Source of the DNA: Spirometra erinaceieuropaei
Lineage: Eukaryota > Platyhelminthes > Cestoda > Diphyllobothriidea > Diphyllobothriidae
Assembly: GCA_902702965.1 (NCBI GenBank)
Contig: CACRXP010000012.1
Location: 2,680,652 to 2,744,651 of the forward strand
Reading direction: 5' to 3'
Length of the DNA: 64,000 nucleotides
Positions within the stretch are counted from its first letter, which is position 1; each line of letters begins with the position of its first letter. Of this stretch, positions 33,741 to 45,153 are shown in pieces. The notes beneath the pieces were generated by a model. It ran no database searches. It was not told where the DNA came from and was given only the letters and a program-made list of their open reading frames with translations. Position numbers and translations under genes: made by a program.

Positions 33741-34790
33741 ACCCATTTTACAGGGAATTACGTCTTCCTCAAATGTTCTACTCTAAGAAGGGGTATCTTT
33801 AGGTTTTAAAATACGTTTTCAATGCCTAAATACATTTTGCATCCGACCTACGTTTGCGCTACTTCTTAAAGTTTCCAAACTACATCCCGAATGCTTTACA
33901 TGTAAGGAAAATCATACATCTCTCAACGCTAGAGAGAAGGCGTCATAGGATTCATACAATTCTGCAATGGATGTGGGCCATGTTGTGTATTACATAAGCA
34001 CCATTACTAAACGCACACATACGATGCTGCCTGAGTGGACATTTCACGGTATTAAAAGATTTCACAATTACTAACTTTTTAAAACCAACTGACGTCACTT
34101 CGTCAAGAATGAAAATAGGATCAAACGTAATTTTCTACCAGATGGGCCCAAGAAGGAATACTTTCTGCGTGTCTTCTACAAAATAGGTTTGAAATTATAA
34201 GGGTATCTACAATTCTGAAGTGGATATGGACCAGGTTGTATACTTCATAAGCACCATTAATAAACGCACGCATACGATGCTGATGAGTGGAAATTTCGCG
34301 GTATCAAAAGATTTCATAATTACTACATTTATCTGTAACTGTCTCTGATGATGGGTTCGAGTGAGAATCCGAAACGTCAGCCCAATAAACTTCTTGTTCC
34401 AGTAATCGTTTCTTCTTCTTCTTCCGAATTACCAACTTTTTAAAATCGATCGACGCCATTTCCCCAAAAATGAAAATGACAGAAGACGCAATTTTCTACC
34501 AGCTGAACCCAAGAAACAATATTTTGTGCGTGTTTCCTATAAAATATGTTTGAATTTATAAGGGTATGCAAATTCAATTGGAAAAATCCACGCAGCTTTT
34601 GTTGAGAGTGTAGTTTCTGCAGGTGATTGGAAAGAAGCTCATTCAAAAGCCGACATCCTGGGTCACAGAGTCATGTTACAAGACAATTAATATTACAACT
34701 CTATCTAAGTAATCCTTATTAACTGAAGACAACCTTCTGAATTTCGGTTAGAATTTCATGAGATAGGTCAGCTGCTGTATATATCCTTCT
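33440..34790. mobile_element. Foldback element with internal tandem duplication
   Basis: The left arm starts tacagtgggtggcctacctc, and the right arm ends atttcatgagataggtcagc near 34772. The centre is duplicated in tandem (about 33955-34206 and 34207-34565), and the second unit contains a hammerhead fragment. Confidence 0.6.
34324..34430 (+). mobile_element. Short hammerhead element insertion
   Basis: Insertion bounded by aattac repeats. It contains CTGATGA (about 34346), helix II GGGTTC/GAATCC, GAAACG, a short helix III and a TTGTTCC replacement of the GTC triplet. The core and helix II are intact but the cleavage site is altered. It ends in a (TTC)n run. Confidence 0.55.
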
Positions 34791-34869
34791 AGAAAGTAAT
34801 ACCAGCGGTCACAGATGGCCTTTTCCGGGAGTTGGCACATTACACTGATGGGGTTGACTGGATGATAAT

Positions 34870-35310
34870 TTTCAGACATAGATGTTTTGGCGGATTTTGA
34901 ATAATTCACATTGACCCAACTGTGAGAACTCGGCGCCTCGGTGGGATTCGAACCCAGGACAGTAATGTGAGGGCTTTGGTATAGCCAACGCTTTAACTAC
35001 CTGGGCTACGAGGTCCTGACATCTGGTGGACTCTAGGTGAATTACTTAGAAAATTCTGCTTGGGCAGTCAACTTACTGTCTCAGATTTGCTGGATTCCGG
35101 ACGTCGCAGTAGATTGGGCGGGCAAACTGACCCAAATGTGATTAAACTCTCGTCGTCCGGCGGGGCCTCGGAGCCCAGGTGGTTAGAGCGTCGGCTATAC
35201 TAAAGCCTTCCCCTTACTGTCGTGGGTTCGAATCCCACCGAGGCGCCGAGTTTTTTGTGGTTGGGTAAATATGGACTTTTTAGACAGATTTTGAGATGCC
35301 TCCTGGAGTT
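34870..35310. mobile_element. Ser-type SINE inverted pair
   Basis: Minus copy at ~34875-35018 and plus copy at ~35150-35290, heads facing each other across ~135 bp. The plus head (35159-35248) has B-box GGTTCGAATCC at 35225-35235 and a 4-bp anticodon stem around ATACTAA (ACT). The minus head reads ATACCAA there. tRNA-like, but probably retroposed and not functional. Confidence 0.65.
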
Positions 35311-35424
35311 GAGTGGTAAATTATGCTTGTCTTTGTCGTTCGGAAAAGCGGTTTTTTAAAGCGCGTGTTAAGCATGCTTCGAAGGGGATAGCTAATGTTG
35401 AAACAAGGACTCCTAGGAGAACTA

Positions 35425-36610
35425 CAGTGGGTAACCTAACTTATGAAAGGTGTCGAGCTTTACGAATGAATCCCATTTAGTCGCAAACCGACACTCATGC
35501 ATGAATCCAATATCTAAACCAATTAAACACAACTTTGTGATAATTTAAAACAAAAATGAAATGTTAAAGGCAGTGTTACATTGCTTCAAAATGGAGAATT
35601 TTTTGAGAAGCGCAAAATCCCGAAAACGTCAAAGTGGTTGTAATTTAGCAAATTTTGTTCTAAATGTAGAGGACGTCTTCTCACGCAAAAACCTGAGTAA
35701 ACATAAAAAAATAGAATACCGTTTAAAAGTAGTGTTCTATTGAAGTTCATATCTAAATATCCTTTAATAATTAGTGTAATTTCAGGTATGGCGGTTCGCC
35801 AACAGCCCACAGTCCGAGTCCAGATTCCAAAACAATTTTCCGGGGATTCGTGGTATTCTTCACTCGTTTGAGTTGATTGAGATGTGGTTCAACAAGAGAA
35901 ACAGGATTTTGTTTGATTTCACGGATAGGGACGTCTATGATTTCATAAGGTCACATGCTGCCAGACCGATCGCTGACAAATAAATTTAAGTAAAATTGAC
36001 AGGCGTATCGAAAACATACCATTTTGTGTTTACAAAGAGAACTTTTCTCTCGTTAAATTAAGTTGTACTTTCCGTTTGTTCTGGATCCCGTTGAGTTTCA
36101 GATCACCCCTGGACAATTTAAAAGAAGGATTGCCTGTGTGCGTTATTACTGCACTTCATGGCACCAAATCACACATATATGCTAATCCGACTTTTGAAAT
36201 TCAATAAAACATCTGTTTCTTCTAAAATAATCTTTGTGTTAGCAAGTTGATTCCCACTGTTAGCACCGGGCAAAAAGTCATTTTTGAAGTCCGGCCACCT
36301 CTGTTTATTAAAACTCCCGAGAATATATTATTCTCCCTTCAGAGAAAAACCTGCTCAGATGCACAACCGAAGCCTAGGGCAGGTACTGGTATAGAACATT
36401 GCCTGAGTATATCACAACGTCCATTTTCGCACAAACTTATGAACATTTTGCTCGATAGAATTACACGAACACCATTTCTGCCCAAGAAAAGGACATTTCC
36501 TTGACGGGGCTGGATGAACGAGCAAAACGTGTAACGTCTAGGATGTCCGAAAATCCTCACATCAGTTTTCGTCGTCAGGTTTCACGAGATAGGCCACATA
36601 CTGTAGGTGT
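35425..36610. mobile_element. Foldback remnant
   Basis: The left end (acagtgggtaacctaactt, then a cgagctttacgaatgaa block) and right end (ggtttcacgagataggcc, ctgtag) match family termini. The ~1 kb between is AT-rich and largely unrelated. Confidence 0.4.
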
Positions 36611-37039
36611 AAGGAGTCCGGTTATGGGGCGTGAGATGTATTCAAGAGCAACAAATGCCTTAAGCGCCTGAACAATTTTCCCTCACAAACATGGAAGTGC
36701 CCTACCCGTCAGCCTCTGCGTTGGTAACACTGTTTTTCCTGAATATGTTTATGGGCCCGTTGCCTTTCGTAGACCCTGCGGACGTAACCTCAATATTCTT
36801 TTCGATGAACTCTGACGGAGTCTTGATCTCGAACACTACCCAGCGTAGCATGAGCCTGTTGCACACGCGAAGCACATCTTTCACCCTACACCGTCAGTTG
36901 CTCCCAACTGCTTTCCTAAAAAGTTAGATGAATATTGATATGCAGTGACTTCGAGGTGGATTCGGACATCAGCTTAGATCTCCAACAAGTGGGAGCATAT
37001 TCCCAAACGTGATAAGTAACCTGAAACATGGGTCTAGTA
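36611..37039. other. No recognisable feature
   Basis: Nothing supportable was found. Confidence 0.4.
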
Positions 37040-37350
37040 TGCGGGTGCATATGGCGGGGGGGGGGAGAGAAGTCATCCGAGTATGAGAGTTAGGACTACA
37101 GTGAGAACTTGTCCGGTGTGAGTTGGACCGCGTGATAAACCTGACACTACCATGGCAAGGATCGATTATGAACGAAACCCTGTTCCCATATACGCCCTCT
37201 CATTTCACTCCTGCCCTCTCCTCCTCCCCGACATGACTGAATGCTGCCCGCGCGTTGCACTATAACTCACGCCGGACAAGTTCTCACTGTAGTCTTAACT
37301 CTCATACTTGAATGACTTCTCTCCCCTTCCCCCCTCACCATATTCACAAA
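37040..37350. mobile_element. Compact inverted-repeat element (G-run family), copy 1
   Basis: Inverted termini of ~70 bp: catatgg, a G-run, agagaagtca, gagtatgagagtta, actacagtgagaacttgtcc, with the reverse complement at 37262-37340. The centre includes ccatggcaaggatcgat. Confidence 0.65.
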
Positions 37351-37857
37351 TCCCTCTCTGAGGGCGTCCTGGAGAACGTAACTACAGGACGACCGGCCGC
37401 ATTTTCCCTTATACGCACCTTAACTACGATACAATGCATGGCAAGGTACTCGGTCGTCTGCTTGTTCTAGCAAGCTGTCTACTCATGCTGACACCCAGAC
37501 GTCAAATTGAGTGGCGAGTGAGCCACTTTAATTCGGTGTATGGTCGACCGGGCGGGACTATAAGCCAGAGGCGGGGGTTCCAGTCACCAAAGCCTGACAA
37601 CAGTGCATTCAATTGCGATAGGGAGTTAAGTAAGGCCTGTGTTAACTATTTCTTGCGCAGCATTTCGTAATTATTCCGTTTATTTGGAATATTCTAGCCC
37701 TGTGCTTATTCAACTCCGTCTAACTTATTCATTGATTGCCTAGAATAAATTTGATCAAGGCAAAGGCGGCGAAACAAGCAGGATTACTTGATGTCAAAAT
37801 ATTTCGTGACCTCTGATTCTACTGCATGCAGTCACTGCGTGTTCGTAAGATGGACTG
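37351..37857. other. No recognisable feature
   Basis: Nothing supportable was found. Confidence 0.4.
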
Positions 37858-38016
37858 TTCAATTAGGGAGCGACCTAGAGGGTTGAAGCGTGGTAGGCAA
37901 ATAAAACATGGACTATTCTTCTGATATGCGCGTGCCCATGATGAGGGGGGTGGGAGGGGGGAAGATATTTAAGCAGGTGAAGTCGGATTACAGTGAAGAC
38001 CTGTTGTGCAGAACTA
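37858..38016 (+). mobile_element. G-run family, copy 2, left arm
   Basis: Begins ttcaattagggagcgacc and pairs with the inverse at 40490-40641 over ~160 bp. It is interrupted by a PLE. Confidence 0.6.
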
Positions 38017-40344
38017 CAAGCCGAAGCTCTCTCCTCAGGGTCTATAATTTGTGTACCAAGAAAAATCGATCTGACGGCGATTAAAGTTCATTTCGAAGTT
38101 ATCAGACTTAATGCCGACGTTAGAAGGCAATTTGAGATGGGCAAAAGCGAAATTCGATAATATTGCCTATCAGTACAGAACATCTCCGGTTACTCAGCGT
38201 TCACTATCAACTTAGCAACATCTCCATGCTCTTTTTAATCTCGAGATCAGACAAAGGAAGTAGTGTTTTAATTCTAAAATAGATGGATTACGTGAGTAAG
38301 ATGAAAGCGGTATTGAGTTACCTCAGCACATTTTCTTCTGAAACTCATGGGAAAGAGGAAACGAAAGCACTGGAAAACCTTATTGGAGGGAAGGTAAAGT
38401 CGTTACTTGAAAAGCAAATAACAGACGAGAAGGCAATGATAGGTGGTGTAGCCCCATCTCTCAACTAAACTTAACTGTCTTATTATCGTTTACGAGGGGG
38501 ACTATGCACAAGGAAATAAATAAGTCAGGCGTACGCGTTCGAAAACAGAAACCGGTCAGAGATATCGAGGAAACAGAGCATTTGTGTTCTAACCGAGGCA
38601 AAATAAACCAAAGTGCAGCCGGCGATCCGTGCAGCACGCATAGTATGATGAGTACCGACATGGTACAAAAAGGTCATACTACTCTTCCGGAAGAAATAAA
38701 TAAGTTACGGCGTACGGAATCGAAAACGAAAGGCAATGCAAGTACATTGGGTTAATTAGGAATTCAAGGTAAGACAAAGGGATTACGGGGAGGGGGGAGC
38801 GAGAAATAAATAAGTAATTTATCAAATAATTTATCACTAAAAATTAAACTGAAACGACTCGGTGGATGCGGTTATATCAAAGTTTAAGAGAACACACAAA
38901 GGGAGCTTTCCTGTAGCTATGGATTAATAAGCAAAGCAAGGCCTCCTAAAACAAATATATTACTTGCCTATACATGTTAAACCCAGTGGAGTTACACAAC
39001 CTATCCTTCCGACGAAAACACGGCTGTACTTCTCAGGCCTCTACGCTTGTATATTTCAAGATTATACGGGCTACCAAAAGTGCACAATCCAGGCGTACCA
39101 TTGTGACCAGGTATATCAATGCGGGATTCACCGCAATATAAACTCACATAGTGGTTAGTTCAGCAAATCGAACCAATCGGATGCAACCTTGCTGCTTATA
39201 CTACCAAAGATGCCTTCTCGCTCGCAGATGAGCTTAAGAATCAAAATTTATTGACGTGAAAAGTCTGTTCATAAAAGTGTCCCTAGATGAAACCATTGAC
39301 ATAATTTGTGACCATGCCACTGAAACCTGTGTTGGCACCAGGGTAACTGCGAAAACTACTACAGATATGCACGAAGAATGTACAGTTCTTGTTCAACGGA
39401 AAGTTTTATCGACAAATCGACGGTGTGGCTATGGGCAGTGCATTGGGGCCAGTCCTAGCGGACATTTTCATGTCAAACCTCGAGCGAAAATTAGGCCAAA
39501 ACTAACAGCGAACCAGACTCTATGGGTGATAGGTGGGTGGCATTTCTGCCATAGTCAAAACCCAGGGGACAGAGAATTACTACTTAAGGAGATGAAGAAT
39601 TTACATGCGAAAATCAAATTTATGATAGAACGTCAGAAGAGCGACACACTGCCTCTTCTGGACGCTGTTGGACGTAGGCGGGCAGACGATTGTGTCCAGA
39701 GATCCATCTATCAAAAAACCACCTGGCGAGGACAGATCATGCACTAGATGAAACTTGGTTTCGTGTCTGCTCATTTGAGGCACTATAGTCTGTTCCTCAG
39801 TTACGACCGATGACTAAATCAGTAAACTTTTCTTGGAAGCGAGTACCCGGAGAAATTCTTCGATACTTATCACCAAGAAAGTCCTGCAGAAATATCTGTG
39901 CCAAAAAGCCGGTGAGCATCTACCCCCCCCCCCCTTTCAAGGACGATGTGTCAAACGTGATCGAGCCACCAACTTGGTGCACGATTGAACGGACGTACGC
40001 CGCCTCTAACTTCTTGCCCATAAGCACTATAATGGCTATTTTAGTTAGACCAACTAAAGACATTCTGCCAATGCACACAACATCAAACTGTATTTACGAG
40101 TCCACACGTAGTTGCGGATGCAAATACGGGGGCGCACGCAAAGGCAGCTGGCAACTCGGACAGCTGTACATATGTCGAAATGACTGATAAGGGCGTAGAA
40201 TAAGGCAACAAGGAGTTAAATTACGAAGCACCTAATAAACACCGGTCACGCAGTGGACCTAATGACTGCACTGAAGGTCCCACTTCGGGCAACGACTGGG
40301 CGCCGCCTGCGCTTTGCAGAGGCCGCTGCAATACGGAGGAAACC
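38017..40344 (+). mobile_element. Penelope-like element inside an inverted-repeat element
   Basis: About 2.3 kb. The 3' half encodes PLE protein pieces (39240-40185). The 5' part (38017-39200) has two small open frames (38283-38468 and 38504-38755) without recognised domains; they share a repeated EEINK/KEINK-like phrase. A possible short duplication (cagaact) lies at both junctions with the host element. Confidence 0.55.
39240..40185 (+). pseudogene. Penelope-like RT and GIY-YIG, frameshifted
   Basis: DVKSLFIKVSLDETID (~39256-39300) is RT motif A. In another frame FNGKFYRQIDGVAMGSALGP then VLADIFMSNLERKL (~39390-39500) is motif B. The YVDD motif region is destroyed. IKFMIERQKSDTLPLLDAV follows at ~39610. 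IERTYAASNFLP, then NCIYESTRSCGCKYGG (~40090-40130), with GRTQRQLATRTAVH after a frameshift, is a GIY-YIG domain. Several stops and frameshifts make it inactive. The lineage differs from the two PLEs at 20-26 kb. Confidence 0.75.
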
Positions 40345-40641
40345 AGAACTGTGTAAGCAGCTGGATCACACGACCAGCCTCGCACTGCCATGGTAAGGAT
40401 CGATAATGGAAGTAACCCCACTACCTCTCCCGTCCTCTCATTTCCTTCCACACGACTGACCGGCGTCCCGCGCGTCGCAGGTCTAACCACGTTCGACAAG
40501 TATTCACTGTAATCTGATCTCGCTTACTTAGATTGCTCCCCGTCCCTTTCCCCCTTACCATGTGCACTCACATATCAGAACAACATTGCTTTATTTACCT
40601 ATCACATTTCATTCCTCTAGGTCGCTCTAATTGAACAGTTT
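40345..40641 (+). mobile_element. G-run family, copy 2, centre and right arm
   Basis: Contains the family centre (ccatggtaaggatcgat) and right arm, ending at aggtcgctctaattgaac. Confidence 0.6.
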
Positions 40642-41467
40642 ATCGTATCATCACGCAATGACTGTTGCAGGTAACTAAGAGGTCACGAAATTTCATGAAG
40701 TCATTAAATTCTCTACGTCTCCTCGCCTTCGCCCTGTTAACATTCCGTTTAAGTCGACGCCTATCAGGCGTTACACTGCACACTCCCAGCCTGGTCGCGT
40801 TAGTGACTGACAGGACAGTAGCGGACTCTTCGCCCCCTTGCGTTTGTTTGCTGTCGGAGGGGCTCACTGGCGTGGCAGTCCAGCTTGTTTCATTAGGACA
40901 CGCAATCAGCGTGGGAACAGTCTATCGATCGATTTGACGCGTCAGAGACCCGGACAATATAGGCGATTGGCAAAGTTAAGAGATCCGGGTTGGTGATGAC
41001 TCGCAAAACGCACCCGAGTTAACGATGAGCGCGGCAGAGGGAAGAGGACTGAGGCCAAGATAATCGCCCACGCCTGGGCCTCGGATGAGAACTAGGCCAA
41101 TCGATTTATCGAGCTGGCGCCGGCGTGCAGAGCCCTGCACAGTCACCTTCAGGTTTGCGCCGTCGGTCGATGCTTGCTTAGTACGCCCCCTACAACTACC
41201 GTTCGTTCTGTTGTTGCTGCTACCTCTCACGACGGACTCCTGCACGAGCCCGAAGGCTCAGAACAATGGACAGACTGTTCCAGTGGTCGACCAGTCTTCT
41301 TATACATCTGGAAGTCGAACTTTCGCCTCCAGACTAAGAAACTGCCTTTTTCACGTCGAGGGTGAAACTGATTTAGCAGACAGGATAGGCCCTGCGCCTA
41401 AAAAGTGTACCCTAGTCCACCTGAAAAGACCACAACAAGAAAAGGAGACTGCTTGCAAGGATAAAGC
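40642..41467. other. No recognisable gene
   Basis: A 138-codon plus frame (41085-41501) has no recognised motif. This is probably the region just downstream of the PDHX-like gene. Confidence 0.4.
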
Positions 41468-41473
41468 TTTATT
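41468..41473 (-). terminator. Poly(A) signal AATAAA of the PDHX-like gene
   Basis: Minus-strand AATAAA about 175 bp after the stop codon at 41651-41649. Confidence 0.5.
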
Positions 41474-41648
41474 TCTCAAAACAACTCCGGCAACGGAGTA
41501 AAAAAGGCAAACGAAACTCAGAAGGCCAAACACAAAAAAGACTATTTGGTAACAATGGCGCACAAGCGACCAGTTCTAGGATCCAGTAGAGAAGAGCTAT
41601 TAAATTGTCACGGCGCTTGGCAGGGAAGGGGAACGACCCCCCCCCCTC

Positions 41649-41970
41649 TCACAGGGCCATCATGGCGAGTTCCTCGCTGGAGGAGTCTACGATCGTGGCG
41701 AGGTCTGGATCATCGGCGAAGAGGGCCTCCGGATCGACCTCTAGGTAGCGTCGTACATGTCGAAGAAATTGGGCCGCCATAGCTTCGTCCACGAAGCGCG
41801 CGTCTGTAGAGAGGGTGAGAGTCAGTTCAGTCATGCTCTCGAACCCCTGCTCGGACACCTTCGACGGAGTAATAGACTTTACGCCTCCACCCACGGCCAA
41901 AATTGCCACCTGGGGAGGGTTTATGATGGCGGTGAAGTCGCGAATGCCAAACATGCCCAGATTGGAGATC
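41649..41970 (-). CDS. PDHX: PDHX-like gene, last exon
   Basis: The exon begins after acceptor ctacctacag and ends at the TGA stop 41651-41649. With the two bases carried over from the previous exon it reads T-ISNLGMFGIRDFTAIINPPQ, then VAILAVGGGVKS and LTLSTDARFVDEAMAAQFL, ending with an acidic tail. This is the C-terminal part of the 2-oxoacid dehydrogenase acyltransferase fold. Catalytic E2 subunits have DHRxxDG at the trimer active site; here it is DARFVDE, without the His. The non-catalytic E3-binding protein has such a change, so it should anchor dihydrolipoamide dehydrogenase in the mitochondrial pyruvate dehydrogenase complex. The tail ADDPDLATIVDSSSEE is longer than usual. Confidence 0.85.
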
Positions 41971-44291
41971 CTGTAGGTAGAAAGATGATGGAGAGATGGA
42001 GTTTGATAAGGGGGAGGGGCAAGTACTGCAATAATCAAGATGGACTGATAATTACAGCAGCTGTACTTGGTAGTTGACAACGCAATAGAACAAGAGTTCC
42101 ACAGAAGTGTAATGGGAGGGGTCGATTACGCTGTCCTGGTCCCAAGTGTAAGCGCAATTTGGGCATTACAAGTAAAGCTGAAATCGCTAATGGGAAAGTA
42201 ATCAAAGTTAAAACGGAAAAGGGCAACCTGATGTTTCGGTTTAGAGGTTGGAGTGGTTCTTGGGTTTGGGTTAGTGTCACGTTGAGAATTGAGTTTAGGG
42301 TTAGGTTTTGTGTTAAATTTAAGGGTTCCGGTTGGAGTTAGGGTCTGAATTGCGGTTTAGGTGTACGTTTGGTGTTAAGGTTGCGGTTAGTACTAGGGTA
42401 GGGTTACGGTTGAGGCCGAGCCTAGGGCTAGGGTTTATGGGAGGTTTAGGGTTAACGTCAGGACTAGGATTAGGTTCACTTTTTAGGCTACCGTTAGGTT
42501 TGGGCTATTTCTGCACCGCATGTCCTGCCAGCCAAGGTTTTTGCGGAGATTCTAGGCTTCCTTCAATCTCGCGACAGATTTGTTATACATCCGGTTGCCT
42601 TCTTCGTTTCAGCCTCGGCTACTTTCCTCACCAACGACTTCAGCATCCCCCTTCGGCTTACTTTACTTTCAATGCCCAAATTGCGCTTACACTTGCGACC
42701 AGGACACCATAATCGACCTTTACCGCGTAATGTGCATAGGATAAACTCGAAACAGTTGCAGTCGCATTTGCTTCCTTCATTAAAGTAAAAAAACGGTCTT
42801 GTTCTCTCTTCGGGACTGGAGAGGACCAACTACAACTTTGGTCACAAAGTCAAAGAAAGGTTTGCAGTCAGTTCAGGGGTGATTCTGCAAGACGTAAAAC
42901 TGCAACTCATAAAGCATTAGTCGAAAGTCTAGAATTTGCTTCGAAACGGAAGAGAACACCAACCGACTAGAAGACACGTATCCCAGGTAGCCTTTTATGG
43001 GAGATAATAAGGTGGATGACTCGAGTTCCTGGACCCGTGGATATGGACTACGCGCGCAGCCAGGAAGACGTCCCGAAATGCCTAAATTAGGAGGCCTGCA
43101 AGCCTAAGCATTTAAAAGCCTCAAACATACATATATCCTTGCCTGTGTTAGTAGGGGGTGAATAAACTAGAAAACGAGGCAGAAGGGAATTGCCACTGCA
43201 TCCCTCTCCCTCTCTCTCTAACCCTACGTTATTTACTATTTGTTTGAAAAGGGTAAGTCAAGCGCACCGATAAAAATAACGTCTCTGCCCCATCAGGGGT
43301 GGACAGGAGCAATCAATGGGTTGGAAAGGGAGGTCCCCCTGATAAAACTAATAGTAAAATCTTTCCCATATTACAATTGTCGCTGGGGTCTACTTTCTCA
43401 ATGGGCTTACATATAATCCTTGTCCAGCCTTAGATTGGTTATAATGCAAAACAGATTCTAACAGGCGGAGATTACCTAACATGTCGATAAATCTACATTT
43501 AGGGTGTCTTACAAAGACAGGTATACTTGTGAAGAGAAACATGCAGGAGGCTCCGATCACAGAACTTCGGCTCAGGGGGGAGAGGATGTCTACCTACTGA
43601 CCAAACTGCAGGACCTCCGGTGTGGGCTAGTCGCGAGAAAAGTAGTATCCCGCGCCCAACGAGGAAGCTGCCGGGAATAATATGCGGTCAGAGGTAGCAA
43701 GTTGCAAGTAAAGCAAACCATGGCAGGGTTATGACACGGTGAATCTTGCCTGTCACCAAATAGATTTACACCCGCCGTCTGGAACAGTCCTGGGACCTTA
43801 AAATGATGTGTCGAAGGGTTTAATGGACAGTTCAGACTGCGAATGCGGGAAACTATCCACTCACCAAGCCGCCCAACGCACAGTCATGGTCCGGTGGGCC
43901 ACAGCAAAGCCGCAAAATTCAACGGCCGGACAGCTATGGTCTGTGCGCTCTAGGCTACGCAGATCTACAACACTTGGCAGGCGCTGATGCTGCCGTTGCT
44001 GGGCTCCGATTCATGCTAGCGTTCGCTACCATAACGAAACACTGTTTTCTACATTCTGTTTGTCTGACCCATGACTGGAGAACGTAGTTAAGGCGGGTGG
44101 TGATCAAAACCATGCCCAAACTGATCTAACTAGGAAGGAACGTGAGGTCATCCTCAGTCAGATGTTGAATAAGGCTGCCTAACAGGTTCGGACTGCCGTT
44201 TGTTGCCCGAAACCAGTAAGAAGTCCACCAACGTAGACCTGGGAGCGTGAGGCAAGCATAAGGTGAGAACAGACGTTGTTCGATGACTTAC
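41971..44291 (-). other. Intron of the PDHX-like gene (2.3 kb)
   Basis: GTAAGT donor at 44291 and CAG acceptor at 41971-41973. It contains a degenerate TTAGGG tract (42235-42480). No other feature was recognised. Confidence 0.8.
42235..42480 (+). repeat. Long degenerate TTAGGG-type tract
   Basis: About 245 bp of variants such as gtttagggttagg, ggagttagggtc, gctagggttta and gtttagggttaacg, within the PDHX-like intron. No inverted-repeat borders were seen. Confidence 0.65.
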
Positions 44292-44521
44292 GTGAAACTG
44301 CCACCAATGAATTCTTGGGGCTGAAGTTTGTTGTCACGGGCCTTGGCAGCCAACTCCTTGACCAGAGAGGAGATGCCCGAGACAGGACGAGTATCCGCCG
44401 AGGGCACAATGGGCGTGATGAGGCCGGAGGGTGTGGATACAGCGACGCAAATGTCCACGTTGACCAACCGTTGGAGGCTATCACCGGAGGGACTGCTGAT
44501 TCCGTTCATGTCGGGGACCAG
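44292..44521 (-). CDS. PDHX: PDHX-like gene, internal exon
   Basis: 230 bp between acceptor ctgcctcag and donor GTAAGT, phase 0 in and phase 2 out. It reads [39 protein letters not shown] and [20 protein letters not shown], ending GGSF. This is the central segment of the acyltransferase domain: VDIxVAVxTPxGLITPIV and the KAR..KL.P.EF.GG motif. It joins ...CAFALR of the upstream exon and T-ISNLG of the downstream exon in frame. Confidence 0.88.
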
Positions 44522-45028
44522 CTGAGGCAGGGATAGGTGAGATTGAGCTTATTACCAGAAAGGAATACCACCCAGACTTCCAGGGAATGTTAGCAAATAA
44601 GGCAAGACATCAAATCGGGTCAGTCCAAACGACGGATTGCCACTCAAAGGCATCGAGGTGACAAAATCCTTGTGAGAGTTATCACGACCATTTGGTCGCA
44701 GTGAATTCATTCATGAATAGAGGGACCCGGTTAAAATCTTAAGCATACCGCAGCCCGCTTGTCAACGTCCGCATGCGTTATCGACATGCACACACATCCT
44801 TGATCCACTTTCACGCACTGCTTTTACGATGATCAAACACAAGCCGGTCCGACGCCAACGTCATACATCGATCAAAACGCGTGTAGTGGTCACAACCCGC
44901 TTACCCCTCCAGTTACCTCACAAAAGTCCAAAAGCCCTTAAGCGCGCAACTACCTCTCTAGGCCTCCAATTTCTTCTATTTCATGGACGAATCACACAAT
45001 CGAGTGAAAATTTGACCAAATTTTGACG

Positions 45029-45149
45029 AGCGCACTCGTACGTGAAGAACGTCTCGGGGAGCATCGACGGCCTTCTCACACCACTCGCAATGGGAGTTGC
45101 ACACAGACCGGAGGCAACCATCAGGTGTCAGGTCATGAGACCGGAAGAC
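45029..45149 (+). pseudogene. Penelope-like element, upstream half
   Basis: YVKNVSGSIDGLLTPLAMGV, then AHRPEATIRCQVMRPEDP (45038-45150), is nearly identical in kind to residues 134-171 of the PLE ORF at 20763-21587. Interrupted by the foldback element at 45154. Confidence 0.75.
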
Positions 45150-45153
45150 CCAC

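Noticed and set aside
35159..35248. Functional tRNA gene (Ser-like, anticodon ACT)
   Set aside because: The stems are imperfect, several dispersed copies share the same non-tRNA tail, and the anticodon position varies (ACT, ACC). A SINE head is more likely.
41085..41501. 138-codon plus frame
   Set aside because: No motif; it overlaps the 3' flank of the PDHX-like gene on the other strand.
44292..44521. Catalytic DLAT (E2) rather than PDHX
   Set aside because: The DHRxxDG acetyltransferase motif is absent in the next exon. Still possible if the lineage has no other E2 gene.
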